The notes under the pieces: model-generated | What the model was told of the DNA's origin: nothing | Seen by the model: only the letters and a program-made list of their open reading frames with translations | The model's database searches: none | Shown here: positions 1-7,899 of the stretch, in pieces | How positions within the stretch are numbered: the stretch's first letter is position 1 | Layout: the number at the start of each line of letters is the position of its first letter | Origin: a virus | Strand: one strand, 5' to 3' | Virus record (IMG/VR): IMGVR_UViG_3300011115_000875 | Span: 1-34,672 of that record | DNA: 34,672 bases | Made by a program: the position numbers and the translations under genes

Positions 1-13
1 GGGTTTCAAGACC
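1..13. other. Left copy of 13-bp terminal repeat, putative cohesive end (cos)
   Basis: The first 13 bases, GGGTTTCAAGACC, are repeated exactly at the right end of the window (34660-34672). The site lies about 50 bp upstream of the small terminase gene, where lambda cos lies relative to nu1. Like lambda cosN it starts with GGG and ends with GACC(T), and it has partial dyad symmetry (8 of 12 positions of GGTTTCAAGACC match its reverse complement). A GpA-type terminase fits a cos phage. The alternative is a trivial overlap left by circular assembly. Confidence 0.5.
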
Positions 14-66
14 TATGAACATTTCTTGCGAATGATTTTTTGTATTTGATTTACTTTATTAACTAA

Positions 67-513
67 ATGGCGAAAGCCTCAAAAGTTGAACAATGGATAA
101 AGCTTGCCGGAGATTTAAACGTCAGCCGTCAAAGCATTTATAACTGGCGCAAGATTGAAGGTGCACCAGCCACTCCGAGCGTGGACGAGTGGCGTGAGTT
201 CATGGCATTTAAAGGTTTGAAAGCAGGTCAAAACCGAGATCTGGCCGAACTCAAAGCATTGATCGCTGAGCAGGAACTAGAAAAAAAAGAGCGCGAGAAT
301 CAGGTGGCGAGAAAAGCAGTGGTGCCGATGGAAGAAGTGACGGCATCAGCTCAGCGCGCTACCGCCATCTGGACACTAGCACTTCGTGCAAAGCTTGAGA
401 CTGAAAGCCCAGCGCGCCTAGTCGGAAAGGATATGGCTGAGTTACGTGCTGAGATTCGCACTATCTTTGATGAGTTATGTGAAGAGGTGGCCAAGACTTT
501 TGACTCTGAATGA
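67..513 (+). CDS. Terminase small subunit (Nu1-like)
   Basis: Probably the DNA-recognition subunit of the packaging terminase, 148 residues. Residues 12-35 read as a helix-turn-helix (LNVSRQSIYNWRK), followed by a charged, probably coiled-coil stretch near 58-80 and a C-terminal helical region that would bind the large subunit. This matches the order in lambda gpNu1 (181 residues). It is the first gene after the putative cos and its stop overlaps the start of the GpA-like gene by four bases (ATGA), so the two are translationally coupled. The start follows AACTAA directly with no Shine-Dalgarno sequence. The role is inferred from the helix-turn-helix and the position. Confidence 0.8.
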   Translation: MAKASKVEQWIKLAGDLNVSRQSIYNWRKIEGAPATPSVDEWREFMAFKGLKAGQNRDLAELKALIAEQELEKKERENQVARKAVVPMEEVTASAQRATAIWTLALRAKLETESPARLVGKDMAELRAEIRTIFDELCEEVAKTFDSE

Positions 514-2261
514 GACCAGAAATAAAAGCAGCCTATCGGCCGGCGGCACCTGATCGACGTTCAATGTATGACTGGGCGCGAGATCACATCCGCGACATTC
601 CCGGCAGTCCGATCAAAGGCAGGTTCGACATCCGAAACAGTCCGTGGCTCAAAGCGCCATTGGATTCGCTGACCGATCCGCTCTGCCGGCACACCACGCT
701 CATCGCTCCGGTGCAGACAGGCAAGACGTTGCTGGCCGAGATTGCGGTGGCGTGGCGCTTGGTGAATGACCCTGGCCCTTGCACCTTCACGTTTCAATCG
801 GACGAGATGGCAGCGATTGAGGCTAAGACCCGATTGATGCCGTTGCTTGATTCCATTGAAGCCGTGGCCCGCATCCTTCCGCGCCCAGGCCCACTTCGAA
901 CACAGCAGGAGATTTACCTCGGCAACCAATTCTTGGTGCTGAATTCAGCCAATCTTGCGCACCAGCAAAGCCAGTCGATCAGATATAAAATTAACGATGA
1001 GCTTTGGTTCCCGAGATGGTCGGAGATTTATCCGCACGCAGTGGCTCGCGTGTCGGCTTTCGAGGCCCAAGGCATTAGCCACATTCTCGACATCAGCCAA
1101 GGCGGCACCGAAGGCGACACGGCACACACATCTTTCATCGGCGGAACTCAAGAATGCTGGCACGGAGATTGCCAAAGCTGCAGGAAACCAATGCCGCTGC
1201 GCTTCCACATCGTGCGCGAAGATAAGAGTCGAGCTGGCGTGGTTTGGGATTCAAAGGCCAAACGCGACGATGGAACTTATGACGTAGGGCTTGCGGCTGG
1301 GAGTGCTCGATTTGTTTGCGTTCACTGCGGCCATGAGCACGCCGACTCAGATCGCACACGTGCGCTTTGGAGAAACTCCGGTCAATATATAGCCACCACC
1401 GAAAGTCGGCGTCGTCGCTCGTTCACCTATGAATCCTTGGTTGCTCACAGCCTTGAAACCCTAGTTACAAAGTATTGCTTGGCAGAGAACGACTTTGCCA
1501 GACTCGGTGACGAAAATAGTCGCATAAATTTCCGTCAAAAACAAGAAGGCCGATTCTGGGTTGTTGAAAAAAATACCATTGAATTATCAGGCCGAAAGAA
1601 AAGTGGATACCTTACCACGACGTATCAAAACACAACCGTGCCCGGAGAAGTAGCGCGCATCATGGTCTGCGACCGACAGCAGGCTGGCTGGTGGGTTGAG
1701 ATCGGAGCGTGGACACCAGAGCCAACGTATCGGCAGCTCTACTTTGGAAAGGTTGAAACGCGCGATATGTTGCGCGAGTTACAGCGAATGTATCGCATAG
1801 ATGACTGGGCGGTAGGACAGGATCGCGGTTACATGCCGTCGGAAGTGGATCGTGACTCGGTGGCGTTTGGGTGGAGTGGCATCCAAGGCGCCAAAACAAA
1901 AGGTAAACGCTGGCCGATGCGTGATCAGCAAGGCCAAGTGATTAACGTGCCGATTTCTGACACCTACATCGCGGCCGTTGGCAACGGTCACACCGCACCC
2001 TATATTGAGTTCGATGGTGAGTGGGCCAAGGACATGCTTTCAAATGCGCTTGCTGGCCGCGGTTTCCCTTACCTTTTACCTGATGACTTTAATCCTTTGT
2101 GGCCCGATCAAGTGGCGAGCGAGGAAAAGCGTGAGGTTCGACCTGGTGTTTGGCATTGGTGCGAAGTGAAACAGAACAACAATCACGCCCTTGATTGTGC
2201 CGGCATGATGATCGCCGCCGCAATGGCTCGCGGAGTTTTACGGTTCGACCCAAACGGCTGA
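510..2261 (+). CDS. Terminase large subunit, GpA family
   Basis: Packaging ATPase and cos nuclease, 583 residues. The ATPase domain shows a Walker A motif APVQTGKT at residues 66-73 and a Walker B-like segment INDELWF at 161-167 with acidic residues 163-164. A cysteine cluster follows (Cys216, 221, 224 and Cys270, 273), probably a zinc-binding insertion typical of GpA relatives. The C-terminal half, with QDRGYMPSEVD and the NNHALDCAGM segment, fits the RNase H-like nuclease. Length agrees with the family (lambda gpA 641). It acts with the small subunit at the portal vertex. The gene normally following it (portal) is missing here and lies at 14153. Confidence 0.95.
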   Translation: MRPEIKAAYRPAAPDRRSMYDWARDHIRDIPGSPIKGRFDIRNSPWLKAPLDSLTDPLCRHTTLIAPVQTGKTLLAEIAVAWRLVNDPGPCTFTFQSDEMAAIEAKTRLMPLLDSIEAVARILPRPGPLRTQQEIYLGNQFLVLNSANLAHQQSQSIRYKINDELWFPRWSEIYPHAVARVSAFEAQGISHILDISQGGTEGDTAHTSFIGGTQECWHGDCQSCRKPMPLRFHIVREDKSRAGVVWDSKAKRDDGTYDVGLAAGSARFVCVHCGHEHADSDRTRALWRNSGQYIATTESRRRRSFTYESLVAHSLETLVTKYCLAENDFARLGDENSRINFRQKQEGRFWVVEKNTIELSGRKKSGYLTTTYQNTTVPGEVARIMVCDRQQAGWWVEIGAWTPEPTYRQLYFGKVETRDMLRELQRMYRIDDWAVGQDRGYMPSEVDRDSVAFGWSGIQGAKTKGKRWPMRDQQGQVINVPISDTYIAAVGNGHTAPYIEFDGEWAKDMLSNALAGRGFPYLLPDDFNPLWPDQVASEEKREVRPGVWHWCEVKQNNNHALDCAGMMIAAAMARGVLRFDPNG

Positions 2262-2376
2262 CGCGGAACGGCGTCTTATTAAGCCGAGAGACCACCGCCG
2301 CCTCGGTCGGCCTCGACGCTCCTTGGCCGGGTTCATATAACTCACGGCACGCAGCCGGAGCAACCGAGGCACTGCG

Positions 2377-2393
2377 TAACTTTTACGCTTCGC
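2377..2393 (+). repeat. 17-bp leader repeat, copy 1
   Basis: TAACTTTTACGCTTCGC occurs here, 9 bases before the ATG of the protease gene, and again at 6886-6902, 20 bases before the ATG of the 6923 gene. In this copy GCGTAA-CTT-TTACGC can form a small hairpin. It may be a translation or transcription signal shared by two late genes. The function is unknown. Confidence 0.6.
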
Positions 2394-2402
2394 GCTTTTG
2401 TT

Positions 2403-3287
2403 ATGGGTGCAAAAGCCACTTTCTTTTCAGTGCTGCAAGGCCGCGTCGACCGCGAGACCGGCATCATTCATGGCGTGGCCGTTATTACCAAAGGCCCAGC
2501 TTTAGGTCATGGAATGTCGGTTGATGACACCACGCTGGCGCAGGTAATGGAGCAGGCGAAGACCTATTCAGGCGGCCTTAAGGTCAAGCTCGACCACACC
2601 AACAGCGCTTCTGAGATCGTTGGGTTTCTGAGCGGCTTTGCAATCGACGGCAGCACCGTGCGCGCCGATCTGCATCTGCTCCGCTCTTCGCCTCGGCGCG
2701 AATACATTCTTGAGCTGGCAGAGACCATTCCAGACACGTTTGGACTCTCCATCGCATTTTCCGGCACCGACGAAAAAATCGGTGAACACTGGTTCGCTCG
2801 ATGCACCGAGATCTACTCGGCCGACATCGTTTCAGAGCCTGCCGCCAATCCTTCCGGCTTGTTTCAAGTCGGTGAAACGCAACCCACTCCTCCTAATAAA
2901 ATGACTCCCGAAGAGATCCAAGCAGCCATCGCCGCAGCCATTGCGCCGTTGGTCGAGAAAATCGCGGCCCTTGAAGCCGCTATCGTGGTCGATACGACCA
3001 GCGATGTAACCGAGATGACCGACGCCGCCAAGGCGCAGGTTCAATCCGCCGCCAAAGAAGCCGCGCTCTCCGTGCTGCGCGAGTTCTCGGCCAGCCTCCC
3101 AGCTCCGGTCAAGTTCTCCGCTCCTGCGGTCGAGCCTACTGCCGACAGCTTTGAAGGTTTGGTTCGTGGCCTCAAGGCCGCTGGCACCAAGCACAATGAC
3201 GCCGTGCGTAAGGTTCAGACTGAAAAGCCTGCTCTTTATGCCGCCTATCTTTCCCGCGCCCAACAGGGCGAGGTAATTCTGTTCTAA
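2403..3287 (+). CDS. Prohead protease with C-terminal scaffold domain
   Basis: Head maturation protease fused to a scaffold, 294 residues. The first about 155 residues match the HK97/Mu-like prohead protease pattern: a conserved His at 65 (VKLDHT), Ser116 in FGLSIAF and the closing SADIVSEPAANP near 139-150. These would be the catalytic His and Ser. From residue 167 the protein turns into alanine- and glutamate-rich helices typical of scaffolds. An in-frame ATG at 2901, preceded by CCTAATAAA like other starts in this genome, would make the scaffold alone (128 residues), as with C/Nu3 in lambda or I/Z in Mu. It stands directly before the decoration and capsid genes. Confidence 0.85.
   Translation: MGAKATFFSVLQGRVDRETGIIHGVAVITKGPALGHGMSVDDTTLAQVMEQAKTYSGGLKVKLDHTNSASEIVGFLSGFAIDGSTVRADLHLLRSSPRREYILELAETIPDTFGLSIAFSGTDEKIGEHWFARCTEIYSADIVSEPAANPSGLFQVGETQPTPPNKMTPEEIQAAIAAAIAPLVEKIAALEAAIVVDTTSDVTEMTDAAKAQVQSAAKEAALSVLREFSASLPAPVKFSAPAVEPTADSFEGLVRGLKAAGTKHNDAVRKVQTEKPALYAAYLSRAQQGEVILF
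2901..3287 (+). CDS. Possible separate scaffold protein from an internal start
   Basis: An in-frame ATG inside the protease gene (codon 167) follows TCCTAATAAA, which resembles the TAAAATG context of other starts in this window. The 128-residue product (MTPEEIQAAIAAAI onward) is helical and alanine-rich and contains no protease residues, as expected of an assembly scaffold. Nested in-frame scaffolds are known in lambda (Nu3 in C) and Mu (Z in I). The sequence shows a plausible start only; expression is inferred. Confidence 0.4.
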   Translation: MTPEEIQAAIAAAIAPLVEKIAALEAAIVVDTTSDVTEMTDAAKAQVQSAAKEAALSVLREFSASLPAPVKFSAPAVEPTADSFEGLVRGLKAAGTKHNDAVRKVQTEKPALYAAYLSRAQQGEVILF

Positions 3288-3305
3288 CCCTTACACTTAA
3301 CTCAC

Positions 3306-3659
3306 ATGTCCACGCTCTACTCTGGTAACGGCACGTTCCTCGCGAACACCACCGTGACCGCTTTCAAAGCCGTGGTGCTGTCCACCAACGGCGGCATCAC
3401 CCTCAACTCTGGTTCCACCAAGCCAGACGGTTTCGCTCTGACTGACGCCGCCTCTGGCGATTACGTCTCGGTCAAATTCCTTCACAATCCCGGCACCCAA
3501 AAAGGCTCGCTCTCCGCTGCTCCGATTACCGTCGGTGATGTGGTTTACGCCGCCAATGCTGGCAATGTTTCCCCTTCCGGCACCGTCGCCATCGGCAAGT
3601 CGCTCACCACCTCTGCCGTCACTGGCACGGTGATCGAGTTCATCGCTAACACCCTCTAA
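3306..3659 (+). CDS. Head decoration protein (gpD/DUF2190-like)
   Basis: A 117-residue small protein rich in Ser, Thr, Gly and Val, expected to trimerise on the expanded capsid and stabilise it. The order protease-scaffold, decoration, major capsid is that of lambda C-Nu3-D-E, and lambda gpD has 110 residues. The segment GDYVSVKFLHNPGT followed by ITVGDVVYAANAG near residue 75 is typical of DUF2190-type capsid cement proteins. No signal peptide or membrane segment is seen. The ATG follows CTTAACTCAC without a Shine-Dalgarno sequence. The assignment rests on position, size and composition. Confidence 0.75.
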   Translation: MSTLYSGNGTFLANTTVTAFKAVVLSTNGGITLNSGSTKPDGFALTDAASGDYVSVKFLHNPGTQKGSLSAAPITVGDVVYAANAGNVSPSGTVAIGKSLTTSAVTGTVIEFIANTL

Positions 3660-3671
3660 TAACTACCCATC

Positions 3672-4622
3672 ATGTATTCAAATTCAAATGCCATTTACCG
3701 CGCCGAGTTGGCCGGCTATGTTTTCGAGACCGAAGGCTGGGAGAAAGGTCTTATTGGAACTCTCGCTCTGCCCGTTGTGGAGGTCGCTCTCCCCGAAGGT
3801 CAGTATCCAAAGTTCCAGAAACAACAGGGCCAGTTGCTCAAGACCGACGTTAAGGCCCGCTCGCCTTACTCCGGTTTTGCCCGCGGCACCTCGTCCTTTG
3901 TTCAGGACACCTACGCGTGTCTTGAGTATGGTTACGAGCAGGCTGTCGACGACACCATCCGCTTAAAGAACAGCGTGTTCTTTGATGCCGAAGTTGTTGC
4001 GACCCGCATCGCTCGCCGCAAACTCCTCCTCGCCCATGAGCTGCGCGCTGCTGCTCAGTTGTTCAACGCTACCACCTTCACCAGCACCAATTCTGGCACC
4101 GCTTACACCACCGCCAACATCGCCACGTTTGATGTCGGTTTGGATGTCGATGATGCCAAGGATCGTCTAGTGTCAAAAGGCGAGATCGCCAACACCGTCG
4201 TTATTCCTTATCAGGTCGCCACCCGTCTCCGCGCCTCCACCAAGTTCCAGCAGCGCGCCCGTGGCGCTGGCGTCTCCTCTGATGCTATCCTGAATCTTGA
4301 TGCCAGCGCAATGGCTGACGTGTTTGGTGTTGATCGCGTGCTTATCGGTCGCGCTGCCTATGATGGCGCTGGCGAAGGTATCGCGTTCTCCAGCTCCCTG
4401 ATCTGGTCGAACAGCTACATCTGGGTGGGTAATGTCGGTTCAAGCCTGCTTGATGGCGGCGCCGCCTACACCCTCAACTGGTCGCAGTATGGCACCGTCC
4501 TTAATGTCGAGACCTACCGTGACGAGCCGATCAAGTCGGACATCGTTCGCGCCGCGCACTCGACCGCCGAGAAGGTTGTCAATGCCGCCGCCGGTGAGCT
4601 TATCGGAACGCAGTATTCCTAA
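3672..4622 (+). CDS. Major capsid protein
   Basis: Main shell protein, 316 residues (lambda gpE has 341). The N-terminus carries YKPxx-poor, charged segments (YPKFQKQQGQL), as in lambda-E-type capsid proteins. A central part around 165-225 contains NTVVIPYQVATRLRAS and ILNLDASAMADVFGVDRVLIG, a pattern common in this family (conserved hydrophobic strand, then the LA-like segment). It is followed at once by a strong terminator, which suits a very highly expressed gene. It follows the decoration gene after 12 bases. The start ATG lies after CTACCCATC, again without a Shine-Dalgarno sequence. Confidence 0.88.
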   Translation: MYSNSNAIYRAELAGYVFETEGWEKGLIGTLALPVVEVALPEGQYPKFQKQQGQLLKTDVKARSPYSGFARGTSSFVQDTYACLEYGYEQAVDDTIRLKNSVFFDAEVVATRIARRKLLLAHELRAAAQLFNATTFTSTNSGTAYTTANIATFDVGLDVDDAKDRLVSKGEIANTVVIPYQVATRLRASTKFQQRARGAGVSSDAILNLDASAMADVFGVDRVLIGRAAYDGAGEGIAFSSSLIWSNSYIWVGNVGSSLLDGGAAYTLNWSQYGTVLNVETYRDEPIKSDIVRAAHSTAEKVVNAAAGELIGTQYS

Positions 4623-4643
4623 GCCATAAGCGCTTAGTTCTGA

Positions 4644-4673
4644 GCCCACCCTTTTACCGGGGTGGGCTTTTTT
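4644..4673 (+). terminator. Rho-independent terminator after the capsid gene
   Basis: An 8-bp perfect stem GCCCACCC / GGGTGGGC (4644-4651 and 4660-4667) is followed by six T residues. It should end or reduce transcription after the major capsid gene and so set the capsid level above that of the neck and tail genes. The same stem core (GCCCACC / GGTGGGC) is used at 30786. Confidence 0.88.
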
Positions 4674-4677
4674 GGGC

Positions 4678-5268
4678 ATGACCGATTACTCACAAGGTGG
4701 AGAGCAGGCCGTCATCTTGGCGCATTGCGGCAAGCCTGGCGTGTTCCTCGACATCGGAGCCAACGACGGCGTTACCTTCTCCAACACCCGCGCTCTTGTT
4801 GAACTGGGCTGGCGTGGCGTTCATGTTGAGCCTGGTGCTTTGGTCTTCGCCAAACTCAAGCAAAACCTACCCAATGCCTGCGCTTATCAGGTGGCCGTCT
4901 CGGATCAGGACGGAAAGGCTGCGTTTCACGAATCTGATGCCAACAGCAGCCACATGGTTTCGTCGCTGGTCGATTCTGAGAAAGAAAGATGGAGCTGCTA
5001 TACCTTCACTACGGTTCAAGTTGAGACCATGACCGTTGCCAGCCTACTCAAGCGCGCCGAGCTTTCTTGTGTGGATTTTCTGAGCATCGACGCCGAAGGA
5101 TCTGATCTCCTCATCTTCCGCCAGTTCGATCTTTCTGCGCTTGGTGTTCGACTGGTTTGCGTCGAGCACAATGGGAAAAGCCTGACTGATTTTGATGCCC
5201 ACGCTTCCGAGCATGGCTTTAGTCGAATTTTCAACAATGCGGCCAATGTTATATACCTGAAAAAATGA
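4678..5268 (+). CDS. FkbM-family methyltransferase
   Basis: S-adenosylmethionine-dependent O-methyltransferase of the FkbM type, 196 residues, usually acting on sugars. Motif I FLDIGANDG lies at residues 23-31, the acidic residue for the SAM ribose is in HVEPG near 49-53, and DFLSIDAEGSDL near 135-146 is the characteristic FkbM segment. An upstream TTG at 4674 is in frame, but it lies in the T-tract of the terminator, so ATG 4678 is preferred. The gene starts only four bases after the terminator and sits between capsid and neck genes like an inserted extra gene. With three glycosyltransferases in the genome, a role in glycan modification is likely (inference). Confidence 0.85.
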   Translation: MTDYSQGGEQAVILAHCGKPGVFLDIGANDGVTFSNTRALVELGWRGVHVEPGALVFAKLKQNLPNACAYQVAVSDQDGKAAFHESDANSSHMVSSLVDSEKERWSCYTFTTVQVETMTVASLLKRAELSCVDFLSIDAEGSDLLIFRQFDLSALGVRLVCVEHNGKSLTDFDAHASEHGFSRIFNNAANVIYLKK

Positions 5269-5579
5269 GCGACTTTGACACCACCCAACTCAACACCGAC
5301 CTTGCAGCCATCTGCGCGACCACGATGGGTGGTGAATCTTTTGTGACTGGTGGTATAACTTACTCGGGAATCTTCAACCAGCTTGATCAGGTGTATGCGT
5401 TTGAGCAAGTCGGCAACAGCACCAATGGCCGCATGACCTTGGTGGTTAATCGCGCAGCTTATACGCCCACGATCAACGCGCTGGTTTATCGTTCGTTTGA
5501 TTCAATAACTTACCGCATCACCGACTTTAAGCCTGATCTGCAAGCGTTTGAAATTTCTTTAAACACCTTTAAAACGTGA
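5265..5579 (+). CDS. Head-tail joining protein, lambda gpFII-like by position
   Basis: A 104-residue protein that starts inside the stop of the methyltransferase gene (AAAAAATGA). Size, position after the capsid gene and beta-rich composition (FVTGGITYSGIF, ALVYRSFDSITYRITDFKP) fit the gpFII-type connector (117 residues), which completes the head and offers the surface for tail docking. The ending DSITYRITDFKPDLQAFEI is typical of small connectors that finish with a base-plate-like beta strand. No enzyme motif is visible. The assignment is mainly from gene order. Confidence 0.55.
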   Translation: MSDFDTTQLNTDLAAICATTMGGESFVTGGITYSGIFNQLDQVYAFEQVGNSTNGRMTLVVNRAAYTPTINALVYRSFDSITYRITDFKPDLQAFEISLNTFKT

Positions 5580-6388
5580 ACCTAAAGATCGACTTTAACA
5601 ATCTGGCATTTCGCGCCGCCATGAAGGAGGCGGTGATAAAACTCAAGGCTGACGGCCCGCAGTTGGTGCGTGAAGAGACCCGGCTTTTCATTGGTGAGTT
5701 TATGCGCCGCAGTCCTCCGTTTGCTGGTGGAAATTATGGAAAGTCGGTTGGAAGTCCGGCGGATTATAAAGCCGGAGAAAAAACCATTGTTAAAGACATG
5801 GCACAAGTAGCAGGACATGGAGAAACTGGATTCCTTCAATTTATTGCAAGCAAGTTTGGAACCAGCGAAATAAAACAGCAGCTCTATAAAAAAGGCACAA
5901 AAAAATCCTATGTTATTGAATGGGATAAAATTGTTTTTTCGCTTGGTGAATTAATGCAGTATCACAGATCAAAACTTAATCCATATGGTCGGCCACCAAA
6001 ACGCTCAAAGGCAACGGCTGGGCAATGGGATGGAAAAGAAAAAATTGTAGTTCCAAACGAAGTTTATACGCAGTATTTAAAACAACTTCATGATGCCATC
6101 GGATCGGCCAAAGCATCATTCAATGCGGCCGCTTTGACGCTTGGTTTAAAACCATTTCCAGCATGGATAAAACGCCACGGCCCGCGAGGCACTTATTCGG
6201 AGAGCGGAGATCCAGCAAACTTCGTGGCAATCATTGCTGGAAAATCTCAGGTGCCAGGTGCCCAGCGCGCAGTTGATGAAGCCATCGCTATTCGTTCAAA
6301 GAAGTTTCAGGCTGAAATGAAACGTATCATCAAAACCTTTGCCGAGACTGGAAAGATAACTAGCCGCCGCAAATCTCTCAATTCCTGA
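5576..6388 (+). CDS. Neck/tail completion protein, gpZ-like by position
   Basis: A 270-residue basic protein in the place of lambda Z (192 residues) between the gpFII-like and gpU-like genes. The segment EFMRRSPPFAGG at 48-59 resembles the N-terminal part of minor tail proteins in this position, where an arginine-rich helix precedes a proline turn. It starts with GTG overlapping the previous stop (GTGA). The middle third (about 5760-6060) is clearly more A-rich than its neighbours. I cannot identify a domain with certainty; HK97 gp10-like is the alternative. Confidence 0.5.
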   Translation: MNLKIDFNNLAFRAAMKEAVIKLKADGPQLVREETRLFIGEFMRRSPPFAGGNYGKSVGSPADYKAGEKTIVKDMAQVAGHGETGFLQFIASKFGTSEIKQQLYKKGTKKSYVIEWDKIVFSLGELMQYHRSKLNPYGRPPKRSKATAGQWDGKEKIVVPNEVYTQYLKQLHDAIGSAKASFNAAALTLGLKPFPAWIKRHGPRGTYSESGDPANFVAIIAGKSQVPGAQRAVDEAIAIRSKKFQAEMKRIIKTFAETGKITSRRKSLNS

Positions 6389-6390
6389 TC

Positions 6391-6888
6391 ATGTCCACTC
6401 AATACTATTTAACCGACAACATCCGCCAGTCCGTCGTTGCTGTTCTTGCTTCCGGCCAGAACTACGTGACAAGCGCGAACATCATGTTTAACCGCTCCAA
6501 CATTTCCTCCGACATTCCGCGCATTGAGGTCAATGTCACCAACGTGTCCCGCGCCAGTCTTCAGATGGGCTCTAACGCCACCTACGGCTGGTTCTACAAC
6601 CATTTTGCGGCCGACGTAGGGGTCAAGGTTGTTACCGACCGTGCCGGCACCACAGGAGCCAGTCACGAAGACGTTGTGGAGTCGGTGCGCTATCTGATGA
6701 GCCGCGAGGCCCAGAAGCTTGTTTCCCCGGTGGTGACGTGGTATAATGTCCTGGACGTAACCGAGCAGGGCGAGGCCCACGAAATCATGGCGGATGTGCG
6801 TGAGGATCACAGCACAATCAACTTTAGGTTGGAGGTAATGATCATCGCATCGAGTTACGCAGTGCCCAGCAGCGGATCTCCGCTTTAA
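6391..6888 (+). CDS. Tail terminator-like protein, gpU-like by position
   Basis: A 165-residue protein expected to cap the tail tube. It starts just after the previous stop (TGATCATG). The composition is alpha/beta: an N-terminal helix (TDNIRQSVVAVLAS), strands, a helix HEDVVESVRYLMSREAQ near 95-110 and a strand-rich end (STINFRLEVMIIAS), which fits the gpU fold (131 residues in lambda). No membrane segment or enzyme motif is present. Call by gene order and general fold only. Confidence 0.5.
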   Translation: MSTQYYLTDNIRQSVVAVLASGQNYVTSANIMFNRSNISSDIPRIEVNVTNVSRASLQMGSNATYGWFYNHFAADVGVKVVTDRAGTTGASHEDVVESVRYLMSREAQKLVSPVVTWYNVLDVTEQGEAHEIMADVREDHSTINFRLEVMIIASSYAVPSSGSPL

Positions 6889-6902
6889 CTTTTACGCTTC
6901 GC
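6886..6902 (+). repeat. 17-bp leader repeat, copy 2
   Basis: This is the second exact copy of TAACTTTTACGCTTCGC, overlapping the stop codon of the gpU-like gene and lying 20 bases before the ATG at 6923. See copy 1 at 2377-2393. Confidence 0.6.
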
Positions 6903-6922
6903 ATAAATAAACCACCTTTATC

Positions 6923-7261
6923 ATGGCCATTCCCTATCTCACCAGCACGACTCTTCCCTATGGTTCCCGCGTTGTTACCATTGGTTCCGTTGGCTATATC
7001 GCCAACAATTACAGCGTTTCTCAATCGCTCAACGTGATTGAACGCCAAGATTCCCTCGGGGCTCCTAATGGTGCGATTGGTATCCAGCAGGCTAAAACTG
7101 GATCTGCTCAAGTCCAGCTTGCTACCAGCTCGACCACTGCTCCTGCGGCTGGCGATACTTTCTCGGCCGATTCCGTGACCTATTTCCTCACCGAGATTTC
7201 CAAGCCCGAGGAAGCTCAAGGTTTCAAGGTCGTTGACATAAACTTCCGCGAGTCCGTCTAA
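6923..7261 (+). CDS. Probable tail tube protein
   Basis: A 112-residue Ser/Thr/Ala-rich beta protein located between the tail terminator-like and chaperone-like genes, the place of the tail tube gene (lambda V). It is much shorter than gpV (246 residues), so the C-terminal Ig-like domain would be missing. Features are an N-terminal strand region (GSRVVTIGSVGYIANNYSVS) and a closing strand FKVVDINFRESV. The preceding leader holds the 17-bp repeat and the sequence ACCACCTTTATC, without a Shine-Dalgarno sequence. Function is inferred from order and composition. Confidence 0.5.
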   Translation: MAIPYLTSTTLPYGSRVVTIGSVGYIANNYSVSQSLNVIERQDSLGAPNGAIGIQQAKTGSAQVQLATSSTTAPAAGDTFSADSVTYFLTEISKPEEAQGFKVVDINFRESV

Positions 7262-7265
7262 GTTC

Positions 7266-7898
7266 GTGCCAATCGACGCCCAAGCATTATGGGCGGAAAA
7301 ATACGCCGCCCGTTTCGCTGCCGCAAAGTTCTCCGAGGACACGGCACGCGAACAGGCATTTGTAGATGATATTCATATCGTCTATGGCGAGCGTCTTCGT
7401 GGTTTAACGGCCAAGGATCTGCTTCACCTCCAGGTGGTCGAGTCGCCGATCATCTACGGCCAGAGCATCCCAAAGCCATCCGACATCATGCTTTTTCTTT
7501 GGGCACTTAACGTCGAGAACCAAGGCGCATTTCGCTTTTGGAAACGTCGGCGTATGATGAAACGGATTCTTGGCCGGCATTCAGAAAATCCAATTGAGGA
7601 CGCATTAACAGCAATTGGAGATTATCTGGTCAAGATGTTCATTGATGCACCGGGTGGAAGTAGCGATGAAAGCAAGCCATTTGGCGCGTGCTGGCTAGCT
7701 CCGATTATGGTGCGTTTATCGTCCAAGATCGGCTCGGTTGATCCGTTGGATGGTCGAGCATGGGCTGACGTTCCAATGCCTCGTATCTGGCAGTATATCA
7801 AAGCGGCCCGCGCCGCCGAAGAACCTAAGTTCAAAGATTATTCACCATCTGACAAAATCCTTTCTGACTGGCAATCAGAGGTAAACGCACTTTCCTAA
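7266..7898 (+). CDS. Probable tail assembly chaperone
   Basis: A 210-residue mostly helical protein directly before the tape measure gene, where tail assembly chaperones (G and GT in lambda) are found. It begins with GTG five bases after the previous stop. It contains a conserved-looking central stretch (DIMLFLWALNVENQGAFRFWKRRRMM, residues 77-102) with many aromatic residues. I saw no convincing slippery sequence that would give a longer frameshift product, and there is no second overlapping reading frame before the tape measure gene. Function from position only. Confidence 0.45.
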   Translation: MPIDAQALWAEKYAARFAAAKFSEDTAREQAFVDDIHIVYGERLRGLTAKDLLHLQVVESPIIYGQSIPKPSDIMLFLWALNVENQGAFRFWKRRRMMKRILGRHSENPIEDALTAIGDYLVKMFIDAPGGSSDESKPFGACWLAPIMVRLSSKIGSVDPLDGRAWADVPMPRIWQYIKAARAAEEPKFKDYSPSDKILSDWQSEVNALS

Positions 7899-7899
7899 A

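Noticed and set aside
561-929. Long minus-strand frame inside the large terminase gene
   Set aside because: It lies wholly within a clear GpA-type gene, has no family pattern and is an antisense by-product of codon bias.
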